A stretch of DNA of 54,995 nucleotides. Origin: a virus. The notes under the pieces were generated by a model. It was not told the DNA's origin and searched no databases. It saw nothing but the letters and a program-made list of their open reading frames with translations. The position numbers were made by a program, and so were the translations under genes. The stretch's first letter is position 1. Every line of letters begins with the position of its first letter. Shown in pieces: positions 39,513 through 47,400 of the stretch. Location: the IMG/VR virus record IMGVR_UViG_3300027418_000012, positions 1-54,995 of that record. The stretch is one strand, 5' to 3'.

Positions 39513-39849
39513 AGTGACTGGCAAGTCTAGGTTTCCAACACCTGGAGAAGCTAAGGAAGCTATGACTAGTCTCAAGTCAAGTAAAAGATACTATGATACA
39601 ACAGGTAAAAGAATAAATAGAGGAGCAGGTAAAGTAAAACAATGTAGATTTTACTACTGCTGCCACTGTAACGGTTATCATATGACTAGTCAAGATGCAC
39701 CTTTAAATCAGAAAAAGAGAGAAAGAATGCACAAAGATAGAGTAGAGTCTACTAAGACTTTGGTAAAAAATAAACAAGAGGCAGCAGAGTGGATGAAAGA
39801 CTCTCTGCCATTTCCTGAAACTAAAATTAATAACAATGAAGTGGTATAA
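39493..39849 (+). CDS. Zinc-finger protein, 118 aa
   Basis: A basic protein with a compact Cys/His site CRFYYCCHCNGYHMTS (about residues 50-65), the pattern 'C-x-x-C-x-x-[WY]-H' used by small phage zinc fingers that bind nucleic acid. The N-terminus is also basic (AREKCKVTGKSRFPTPGEAK) and the C-terminal half is a long charged helix. Possible roles are RNA or DNA binding. Confidence 0.65.
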   Translation: MAREKCKVTGKSRFPTPGEAKEAMTSLKSSKRYYDTTGKRINRGAGKVKQCRFYYCCHCNGYHMTSQDAPLNQKKRERMHKDRVESTKTLVKNKQEAAEWMKDSLPFPETKINNNEVV

Positions 39850-40156
39850 ATTAAATGAAGATCACAGTGTAGAACTATTTCCAGAAGGTGAGTATCCTTT
39901 AAACGGTGATTTACGTAGTGCTATTAAACACATAGGAGATGATGTAGTAAATGATCAAAGAATATCTACAGTGTTTTTACATCTAGATCATAACTGGAAC
40001 CCAGATGGTCAACCAGTATTATTTGAAACCATGATCTTTGGTGGAGAGTATGATGAAGAGATGTGGAGATACTGTACATGGGATCAAGCTAAAGCTGGAC
40101 ATGATAGAATTGTAAATTGCCTTAAAGAAGGCGTAACACCAATAGAAAATATATGA
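39836..40156 (+). CDS. Hypothetical protein, 106 aa
   Basis: A small acidic protein with strand-turn patterns (MKWYKLNEDHSVELFPEGEY; STVFLHLDHNWNPDGQPVLF; ETMIFGGEYDEEMWRYCTWD). It looks like a compact single-domain protein of the kind often found in phage operons; the Gly-Gly and acidic stretch may contact a nucleotide or metal. No function is assigned. It overlaps both neighbours. Confidence 0.65.
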   Translation: MKWYKLNEDHSVELFPEGEYPLNGDLRSAIKHIGDDVVNDQRISTVFLHLDHNWNPDGQPVLFETMIFGGEYDEEMWRYCTWDQAKAGHDRIVNCLKEGVTPIENI

Positions 40157-40839
40157 TTATAGGAATCAACGGATATGCCGGCAGTGGGAAAGACACTGTC
40201 GGTACTATTATCCAATATTTAAAAGCTAAACCACAAAACACATCTTTAGAAGATGTATTAGACTTTCCTCTTACTCATCAGTGGTGGTTAGAAGACATGT
40301 CCACCTGGGAAATAAAGAAATGGGCTGGTAAACTTAAATCTATTGCTAGTATGTTAACTGGTATAGATAAATCAAAGTTTGAAGACCAAAAGTTTAAAAA
40401 AACTAATCTAGGACCTGAATGGGATTGTAACCCTCCAGAAATAAGAGGATTAGGTACATCACATAAACGACCTATGACTGTAAGAGAATTCTTACAAAGA
40501 TTAGGTACTGATAGTCTAAGATATGGTTTACATGAAAACACATGGGTCAATGCTCTTATGGCTGATTATAAAGCTATAGACTATAATGATGATGAACAAC
40601 CCGAACATCCTAATTGGATTATTACAGATACTAGATTTCCTAATGAAGCACAAGCTATTAAAGATGCAGGAGGTTTAGTAATCCGTGTAGATAGACCAGG
40701 CGTTAAACCTATCAACGATCATCCTTCAGAAATAGGATTAGATGGTTGGAAGTTTGATTATAAGATAGCTAACGTGTCTGATCTTAAAGCTCTTACTGGG
40801 ACAGTAAAGATGATATTATTAAAAGAAAACTTATTGTAA
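40153..40839 (+). CDS. Deoxynucleoside monophosphate kinase, 228 aa
   Basis: Phosphorylates dNMPs to dNDPs to feed phage DNA synthesis. IIGINGYAGSGKDTVG (residues 2-17) is the P-loop of the T4 gp1/dNMP kinase type. RPMTVREFLQRLGTDSLRYG (about residue 97) is the substrate region, WIITDTRFPNEAQAIKDAGG (about residue 156) the Walker B-like strand and DTRFPNEA motif, and VIRVDRPG follows. This set is characteristic of the family. Confidence 0.92.
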   Translation: MIIGINGYAGSGKDTVGTIIQYLKAKPQNTSLEDVLDFPLTHQWWLEDMSTWEIKKWAGKLKSIASMLTGIDKSKFEDQKFKKTNLGPEWDCNPPEIRGLGTSHKRPMTVREFLQRLGTDSLRYGLHENTWVNALMADYKAIDYNDDEQPEHPNWIITDTRFPNEAQAIKDAGGLVIRVDRPGVKPINDHPSEIGLDGWKFDYKIANVSDLKALTGTVKMILLKENLL

Positions 40840-41195
40840 TGTGTGAACACTGTATAACCTATGGAGAGGGTGATGACGATGTATATGAAGTTACTCAAGA
40901 AGATATTAATCTTTGGAAAGATAACGGTAAATACTTTGGTTATCCTAAATGCTGCATAGAAGAATTCTGTAATAGAGAGACTATTGATATTACACCAGAG
41001 CAGGAGCAAGTTATTGATAATCATGGGTTTATCCCATGTCAGAAACATGCTATCATGATTTTGGAAAATAAGACCACTTTAAAAGACCTTATTATTAATA
41101 GAGAGTGTCAATATGATTATCCTATGGATGATGAAGACGCTGAACTTATGAAATTTTTAATAGAAAATGATCCAGAATTCCAAATTAACGACTGA
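40839..41195 (+). CDS. Cys/His-motif protein, 118 aa
   Basis: Contains KYFGYPKCCIEEFCNR (about residue 29) and HGFIPCQKHA (about residue 62), a pair of motifs that recur together in phage and archaeal proteins of the DUF483 kind by my recollection. Cys/His suggest metal binding. Function is unknown. The ATG overlaps the preceding TAA by one base. Confidence 0.62.
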   Translation: MCEHCITYGEGDDDVYEVTQEDINLWKDNGKYFGYPKCCIEEFCNRETIDITPEQEQVIDNHGFIPCQKHAIMILENKTTLKDLIINRECQYDYPMDDEDAELMKFLIENDPEFQIND

Positions 41196-41313
41196 TAAGT
41201 CTGTAAAGAAAAGAAAAAGATTTAAAATTCCTTATGTTAAAGTAACTTTGCAGCAGGATAAATCAGTATATAAAAATAATAGTAAGCTATATGAAAATTC
41301 TACACATAAGTGA
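41167..41313 (+). CDS. Short basic ORF bridging two genes, 48 aa
   Basis: The frame overlaps the previous gene by 29 bases and the next by 23. It encodes a basic peptide (KSVKKRKRFKIPYVKVTLQQ). The presence of a TAACTTTG box inside it (41243-41250) could mean that it is only a promoter-bearing gap, so this gene is tentative. Confidence 0.4.
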   Translation: MIQNSKLTTDKSVKKRKRFKIPYVKVTLQQDKSVYKNNSKLYENSTHK

Positions 41314-41980
41314 TACTCATGGATTTCATGATGACTTTCCTGAAGCTACTTGGAAAGATATAGACATAGTTGTACATAGTGGTGACTGCTCTAATTATGC
41401 AGATGTTTTTAGGAATATACACGAAGTACATAAATTTCTTAATTGGTATGAAATGGTTCCAGTTAAACATAAAATATTTGTAGCTGGTAATCATGATACT
41501 TCTATAGAAAGAAATAAATGGGCTCCTAGTGAATTTACTGATCGTGGTATTACATACTTACAAAATAGTGAGGTTGTAATAAACGATCTTAAGTTCTACG
41601 GATCTCCTATTACGCCTACCTTTGGAGATTGGGCATTTATGAAAGGTAGAGATAAGACTCATGAAGTGTGGGCAAAGATTCCAGATGACACTGATGTACT
41701 TATAGTACATGGTCCACCTAAAGGTATACGTGATTTATCATTTGATAGAAACGGAAAACTAGAAATGTGTGGAGACTTAGCTCTTTATAAAAGATGTCAA
41801 GCTCTTAAAAGTAAGTTAAAACTAGTATGCTTTGGTCACATCCATGATATGGATGGAGTAGACAACCAAGGTATATCTAGATATGCTAAAACAGAAACAG
41901 CATTTTCTAATGCAGCTTGTGTAAGAGATGGCCGCTTTGATTTAGGATTAACATCCTATGGAAACAAATTTAAAATTTAG
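41291..41980 (+). CDS. Calcineurin-like metallophosphoesterase, 229 aa
   Basis: All metal-binding motifs are in order: ISDTHG (D and H, residues 5-10), HSGDC (about residue 31), VAGNHDTS (about residue 66), VHGPPKG (about residue 139) and FGHIHD (about residue 179). It hydrolyses phosphoesters; phage members remove phosphates from nucleotides or RNA/DNA ends. The substrate cannot be read from sequence. It sits in the nucleotide-metabolism part of the operon. Confidence 0.93.
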   Translation: MKILHISDTHGFHDDFPEATWKDIDIVVHSGDCSNYADVFRNIHEVHKFLNWYEMVPVKHKIFVAGNHDTSIERNKWAPSEFTDRGITYLQNSEVVINDLKFYGSPITPTFGDWAFMKGRDKTHEVWAKIPDDTDVLIVHGPPKGIRDLSFDRNGKLEMCGDLALYKRCQALKSKLKLVCFGHIHDMDGVDNQGISRYAKTETAFSNAACVRDGRFDLGLTSYGNKFKI

Positions 41981-41983
41981 CAT

Positions 41984-42214
41984 ATGAAAGACAAATGTAT
42001 TTTATGTGATGCTGAAACAGCATACGATAGTTCTACCCATATAGATATGAGAGTAGGATATATAGAAGGTGCAGGACAATTATGTCATGCCTGTTGGATG
42101 AGAGGTACAGATAGAAGACACTTTTTAGTACCATATAATATTGTTTACAACACTCCTAATGATCAAGAGTTAGGAGCTAAAGTGAGAGAATTATACTATG
42201 AAACAGAAAGCTAA
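41984..42214 (+). CDS. Zinc-ribbon small protein, 76 aa
   Basis: Two Cys pairs (CILC at residues 4-7 and CHAC at 34-37) form a treble-clef-like ribbon. The rest has basic residues near RGTDRRHFLVP. It overlaps the following gene by 17 bases. Function is not known. Confidence 0.65.
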   Translation: MKDKCILCDAETAYDSSTHIDMRVGYIEGAGQLCHACWMRGTDRRHFLVPYNIVYNTPNDQELGAKVRELYYETES

Positions 42215-42467
42215 CGTTGCAGAAGATCTTATTAACCAAATGTTTATTATAGCTGGCCATCCAGAGGTCAGCTATAATGACATCCTTGATAGAAAAGATG
42301 CTTGGTACACTGAATGGACTATGACTGAAGCTCAAAGAGATGAGTGGAAAGAATGGTGCTTCAACTATCTAAAGAAAAACAAAAAAGCATGGACTAAAAG
42401 GCTAGTAGAAAGAGAAGTAGCAATGTTTGACTTATGCTATGGTTTAAAAATAGATGATACTAAATAA
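42198..42467 (+). CDS. Hypothetical protein, 89 aa
   Basis: A helical, Trp-rich protein (DRKDAWYTEWTMTEAQRDEW; KEWCFNYLKKNKKAWTKRLV). The TEAQRDEWKEWCFNYLKK element recalls small phage proteins of unknown function that occur widely. It overlaps its upstream neighbour. Confidence 0.62.
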   Translation: MKQKANVAEDLINQMFIIAGHPEVSYNDILDRKDAWYTEWTMTEAQRDEWKEWCFNYLKKNKKAWTKRLVEREVAMFDLCYGLKIDDTK

Positions 42468-42483
42468 TTAATAAATTTGCAAT

Positions 42484-42759
42484 ATGTACAAAGCAGACGT
42501 TTTATATGAGGATACATGTATTAGAGTGTACGATCCAGAGAAAAAAGAGTTAATAGCAGTTTTTAAAACCTATGCTAAAGCATCTAGTAGACTTGGAGTG
42601 AGAGCATCAACGGTTCAACATAAGTGTGAATCTAAACGTAGAATGCTTTCTCCAATACTAAACAAAGAAGTGGCTTGCAGAATAGGTGTAATAAAGGACG
42701 GTGACAAAGAATTAATAGACCGTACCGAAAAGTATTTAACAATTAAACCTATAAAATGA
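42484..42759 (+). CDS. Hypothetical HTH-like protein, 91 aa
   Basis: The N-terminal half reads VRVYDPEKK-like strands and then FKTYAKASSRLGVRASTVQH, a helix-turn-helix-like segment as in the NUMOD1-type motif (a-k-A-s-x-x-l-g-v-x-x-s-t-v). NUMOD-type motifs often accompany homing nucleases, but no nuclease is attached, so a stand-alone DNA-binding role is suggested. It overlaps the next gene by four bases. Confidence 0.58.
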   Translation: MYKADVLYEDTCIRVYDPEKKELIAVFKTYAKASSRLGVRASTVQHKCESKRRMLSPILNKEVACRIGVIKDGDKELIDRTEKYLTIKPIK

Positions 42760-43025
42760 AAAAGTATATAACAGCAATTTTAAGTATAGGAACAATTAGC
42801 TTATTGTTCTATACCCTATTTGATCTTAAGAATCAAGTAAAACAAATACCAGTGTTGCAACATCAATTAGACAGTGTGACTATTCAATTAGATAGTTTAT
42901 CTCTAATTAATTTTCAAAATGAAGTGCAAAATGGTAGATATGAAATAACTTTGGAGCAGCTTAAAGAAACCAATCCTAAAGCAGCTAAAAAGTTTGAAGA
43001 ATTTATGAACAGTAAAACTGAATAA
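42756..43025 (+). CDS. Single-span coiled-coil protein, 89 aa
   Basis: An N-terminal membrane segment (ITAILSIGTISLLFYTLFDL) is followed by a coiled coil (LQHQLDSVTIQLDSLSLINF) and a charged helix. It resembles the small anchored coiled-coil proteins of phage lysis or envelope functions, though it is in the replication block. It is followed by another single-span peptide. Confidence 0.62.
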   Translation: MKKYITAILSIGTISLLFYTLFDLKNQVKQIPVLQHQLDSVTIQLDSLSLINFQNEVQNGRYEITLEQLKETNPKAAKKFEEFMNSKTE

Positions 43026-43026
43026 A

Positions 43027-43149
43027 ATGAAGCAGTGGTTTAACAAAATCAAAAAGTATAATTGGACATTCTTAATAGTATGGGTGTCAATAATTACAAT
43101 ATCATTTACTTTATGGTATTACATCTTTAAAATAGTAAAAAACTTATGA
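43027..43149 (+). CDS. Small membrane peptide, 40 aa
   Basis: Starts one base after the previous stop and overlaps the thioredoxin-like gene by four bases (ATGA). It encodes one hydrophobic helix (WTFLIVWVSIITISFTLWYY) after a basic start (MKQWFNKIKKYN). It may pair with the upstream anchored protein. Confidence 0.6.
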   Translation: MKQWFNKIKKYNWTFLIVWVSIITISFTLWYYIFKIVKNL

Positions 43150-43406
43150 GCACTTTAGAAGTAAAAACATTTATAGAAGAATGGTGTCCCACTTGTCAGA
43201 AAGTAGCACCAGCACTTTCAAACCTAGAAAGTAGGTATAATACAAGACTATCTTGGCAGAATTTAAACACTGACCAACATGGTGGGACATATGAGGTTGG
43301 AGCAATACCTACAGTTATTTTTGTAAAAGACGGAGTGGAGGTAGAAAGAATGGTTGGAGAAAGACCTGCATTCCTCTATGAAGAGACTATTCTTAAATAC
43401 TTGTAG
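43146..43406 (+). CDS. Thioredoxin-like protein, 86 aa
   Basis: The redox motif WCPTC (residues 13-17), the cis-Pro segment VGAIPTVIFVKDG (about residue 52), and a final helix fit a short thioredoxin or glutaredoxin-like protein. It lacks a signal peptide and therefore works in the cytosol. A role in supplying electrons to ribonucleotide reductase is usual in phages, but no such enzyme is in the window. Confidence 0.85.
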   Translation: MSTLEVKTFIEEWCPTCQKVAPALSNLESRYNTRLSWQNLNTDQHGGTYEVGAIPTVIFVKDGVEVERMVGERPAFLYEETILKYL

Positions 43407-43408
43407 AT

Positions 43409-43672
43409 ATGTCAACACGTAATAAGTATAGACTAACAAGGTTAAATGACGGTCTTGTTAAAGAAGGTATACAGATAGTTTGGATTAACTATAAGCTTAC
43501 TGGTAATTCTAAGTATAAACGCCCCGCTAAAGGTAGAGGGTTAGTTATATATAGAGGCATGGCTGACTATTGGCAAACAACAAGAGTGCAATCTTTTACA
43601 AGAGTGAAAGGTGGCACCGTAATATTTACTACAGAAAATAGTAAGTATATACTAGAAACAATAAAGATTTAG
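43409..43672 (+). CDS. Hypothetical basic protein, 87 aa
   Basis: A small basic protein (KYRLTRLNDGLVKEGIQIVW; NSKYKRPAKGRGLVIYRGMA) with strand-like alternation, which would fit a compact beta fold. Function is unknown. It lies between thioredoxin and a fusion protein in a tightly packed run. Confidence 0.62.
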   Translation: MSTRNKYRLTRLNDGLVKEGIQIVWINYKLTGNSKYKRPAKGRGLVIYRGMADYWQTTRVQSFTRVKGGTVIFTTENSKYILETIKI

Positions 43673-43673
43673 C

Positions 43674-44276
43674 ATGAGTCATCAGCTAGAAAAGTATAAA
43701 GACTACTACTTAGAAAACGACAGAGTAATCTTCACAGCTGCTTTTCACATAAACAGAGGAAGCTGCTGTGGTAGTGGGTGCCGCCACTGTCCATACACTA
43801 AACCTCATACAAGAGGTAACATTAAAATATTAGAAAATATGAAAACAGCTCTTTATCTTGATGACGTAAGAACACCTACAGATACTATTCCAGGCTATGA
43901 GCCTTGGAATGTAGTGAGAAACTACGAAGAGTTTACTAGTTGGATTTTAGTTAATGGTATACCTGATTTGATCAGCTTTGACCACGATCTAGCTGAGGAG
44001 CATATAGATGACTATTTTAGCCAGCTAGCTTCTCAGGGATATCAGCATCCCAACTATGATAAATATGCTGAAAAAACAGGCTTAGACTGTGCTAAATGGT
44101 TAGTAGATCTTGTACAAGCTAATCCCAAGCTAGTAATTAAAGCCTGTTCTGTACATAGCCATAACCCGGTTGGAGCTAATAATATACATAGCTTCATCAA
44201 TGGCTTTAAAAAACACATGGGTTGGGCTGAAGATTGTTATATAGGGAAGCACCCTTTCACTGTAGAAAATAAATAA
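43674..44276 (+). CDS. DUF5522-like / cyclic-phosphate receiver-domain fusion, 200 aa
   Basis: The N-terminal ~45 residues resemble the DUF5522 motif: YYLENDRVIFTAAFHINRGS then CCGSGCRHCPY, a dense Cys cluster that likely binds metal. From about residue 58 a second domain begins, TALYLDDVRTP and PDLISFDHDLAEE, matching the cyclic-phosphate-processing receiver (cREC) domain that acts on cyclic nucleotides or RNA ends. The two are fused in one frame without an evident break. A role in RNA repair or anti-defence is a guess. It precedes the last small plus gene. Confidence 0.72.
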   Translation: MSHQLEKYKDYYLENDRVIFTAAFHINRGSCCGSGCRHCPYTKPHTRGNIKILENMKTALYLDDVRTPTDTIPGYEPWNVVRNYEEFTSWILVNGIPDLISFDHDLAEEHIDDYFSQLASQGYQHPNYDKYAEKTGLDCAKWLVDLVQANPKLVIKACSVHSHNPVGANNIHSFINGFKKHMGWAEDCYIGKHPFTVENK

Positions 44277-44284
44277 ATAGACAT

Positions 44285-44458
44285 ATGAAAAAAGGGTTCA
44301 GCTTAGAGTTTTTTAAAGAAGACGGAAGTCTGTTAGGCATTAGTTATGATAAACAAAACTTCTGTGATGAGATTACAGATGATAAGAAGTTAGTAATTAG
44401 TGCTTACCACTCCATATCAATTGGAGTGATCTTTATGAAAATAACAATCGTGTTTTAA
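44285..44458 (+). CDS. Small hypothetical protein, 57 aa
   Basis: Starts 8 bases after the fusion gene and ends just before the bidirectional terminator. A mixed small protein (FSLEFFKEDGSLLGISYDKQ; VISAYHSISIGVIFMKITIV) that looks like a two-strand fold with a central acidic part. No family is recognised. Confidence 0.55.
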   Translation: MKKGFSLEFFKEDGSLLGISYDKQNFCDEITDDKKLVISAYHSISIGVIFMKITIVF

Positions 44459-44462
44459 AAAG

Positions 44463-44490
44463 AAAAGGGGAAAGTAAAATTTCCCCTTTT
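44463..44490. terminator. Bidirectional terminator between convergent blocks
   Basis: AAAAGGGGAAA (44463-44473) pairs with TTTCCCCTTTT (44480-44490) around GTAAAA. A T-run follows on the plus strand and the A-rich flank gives one on the minus strand, ending both the replication block and the giant-gene block. Confidence 0.93.
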
Positions 44491-44492
44491 TA

Positions 44493-47400
44493 TTAGTATC
44501 CTGCTTGTAGTTTAATATCCCAGTCTTTTCTAAAGTCATCATCATATGTAGCCATAAGTAACATTGCTTCTTTAGCTACAGGTACCATTCTATTAAAGTA
44601 TTTTAAAGGTTTTGCAGACTTAATTAACTCTTCATTTCCTGTAACTTGACCATAAGTCTCCTTACTTAAAGCTCCCATAAATCTATACATATCTTCAGCT
44701 AAACCAACTGCCGGAACAGGAGATTTAATTAACTTAGTAAATTCAGTAGGTAAGTAGTAAAATGCAAACTCATTATAATATTTTCTAAGGGCTCTAGCTA
44801 AGTATAACTTCATGCCCTTATTCTTTCTATCTTCATCATCTCCTGAAACAACTGACATAACAGCAACTGCAAAAGATGTAAGAACCATAACTTCTAGCAT
44901 CATAGATCTTAGATTACCTCTGTACATGTCTATGAACTCAGCCTCAGATATATTAAATTCCTGTCCTTTTTCAAGAGCATCACGTTTTAAGTTTTCAAAC
45001 TTTTCTCTACCCATCTTTACAACATCATCACCAAAACCAGTGATAATACCTTTAAGTAATGTAGGGATGTTCTTAAAAAAGATCTTACTAAAGAATACGT
45101 TAAACTTACCGTAGGTCCAAGTTTGTAATTCATCATCATACTGAAGACCTCCTAAACGCTCCTCAACCATCTCTGGTATCCAGTTTCTAAACTGCATTAA
45201 AGCAGAACCGTACACTGTGCTTCTAATACTATTGATATCATCTCTAGTTGAGTTACCTAGTATCTTTTTACTAACTCCTTTTATCTTACTTCTAAAGTCA
45301 GAAAAAGTATCAGACTCTTTATCAATCCCCGGAATAGAAAACTGACCATCTTTATCTAACTCACCTTTAACTAGTATACTTTCTTTATCCTGTAACTCAC
45401 CCACTTCTTTATCTATCTTAGCCATCAGAGCTTTTCTCTCTGAAGAAGATAAAGAGTAAAAGTTTTCATTATAGTTATACTTATCTTTTACAAACTTTTG
45501 TATACTAACAATCTGACCATCTACCACCATATGATCCATCATTATAGCAATTGCTACAGGGTATTGAACTCCTTTATCTGCTGCTCTTTGCATAGCATAG
45601 AAGTTATCTTTCTTTAATACAGCATTAGTAGCTGATAAAGATAGATCGTCTATCAATAGACTTTTATTACCTTCTTGTAAAATATTGAGGTATACTAAAG
45701 CTGCACGAGCTTTCTTACTCCCTCCTACAGCATGTATAGCTCTAGCCCAAGTTTTATTAGTAAAGAATATACCTTTCTGAGCAACGAACAAAGCATTACC
45801 TGTACCACCTACAAACTGAGCTGACGCTGAAATAGGGTTTAATGCTAATGTCTTTAAACTAAAGAAAGATATAGCTGACTGTACTGTCTTTAATAATGAG
45901 TATTCTTTGTTAATATTAAGTAATGGAATATTCACCTTAATCTTAGTGTCACTTCCTTTACCTTGAAGACTATCATAAATGTAATAATTAATAAAACCTT
46001 CTAATAAGTTAGCATTTCTATCATTATTTTTAACAGATTTAACCTTGCCATTTTCTAATACTATATTATTAAACGCATCAGTTACTAAACTCTTTTTACT
46101 TCTCTCAGCTTCCAATAACATAAGTGATTGATCTTCAATAGAATGCATAGCTTCATAGTTATACATATGAGCTGACCATACACCATACACTTTAAACAAG
46201 TCTCTTGACTTTTTAGAATAATCTGTCACACCAGTCTTTTCATCTGTTACTCCCATGTCTTTAGTAAAGTATACAGGAATACGATTAATAATACTACCAT
46301 CGGTTGGATCAACTTCTGGAGTGTATGCTGTACCTGAATCCACTTCTAAGCTTTCAAAGAATCCTTTAGTACTAAACAATCCTTTTACATCTCCAAATAC
46401 TAACTGATCTAATTTACCAGCATATGTAGAAGGTATAAACTTAGTTACATTTCTATCAATCATTCCTAGTTCTTCAGCATAGTTATTTAAAGACTGGAAG
46501 TAATCATACATCTCTTTTAACGGACCGTTAACGTAATTACCTGCAGCATCTTTTCTATTTAACTCTGCCCACTTTTCAGTGTACCATTGAGACTTAGGTT
46601 TAAGAAAGTTGTTATCTTTATTAATTAAAGCCTTAGTGTTAATTTTACCATCTTCTCTTATCACTTGGAAGTTACTCTTCCATTCAGCAATCTTTTTAGC
46701 AACCAGTGCTGCATTTTCTTGTTCATCTAAAGCATACTGTATAGATTTAAAAAACTCAATCTGTCTTTTTTCTGACGCAGCAAACTTAACATCATCAAAT
46801 TCTACGTTATCTACAAACCACTCAAAGTTACCATCTTCAATAGCTTTGTCTCTAGATTTATAAAACTCTGATTTATAAGTACTTACAAAGTTACCATTCC
46901 AGTTACCCTTGTCATTAATCTGAAGAATCATCTCCATAGCTTTATCAGTACTAATACCTTTTCCAGCTGCCCATTGTTTAAACTTCTTTTTAAGAGCTAG
47001 CAATTCACCAGCTGTCTTATCAAACTTAGCATCTCTTCTATTCTGAGCAATTCTTAATATCTTAGAGAAGATTCTAAAAGCCTTTTGAGGGATGTTAGAT
47101 AAAGAAGTTAACCATCCTCTTAATGTTCCCACTGCAGTCTCAGAATTAAGATAGTTAAATATACCATTGCTTTCAGCTAGTTTACTAGTTTGCTCATCAC
47201 GATAGTTTTTAATTGTATCAACTAACTTAGTAACCTTAGAAGTCATTTGTAAAAACTTTTCATTCACTTCTTTAAAGGCTGCCATCTCTTTAGCATTTCC
47301 TTTCTCTTTAACTACAGTGTAGTATTGATCACGTAAATCATATAATAGTACATTACTTTTACCAAACACCTCAAGAATCTTAATAGCTTCTTGAGTGTCT

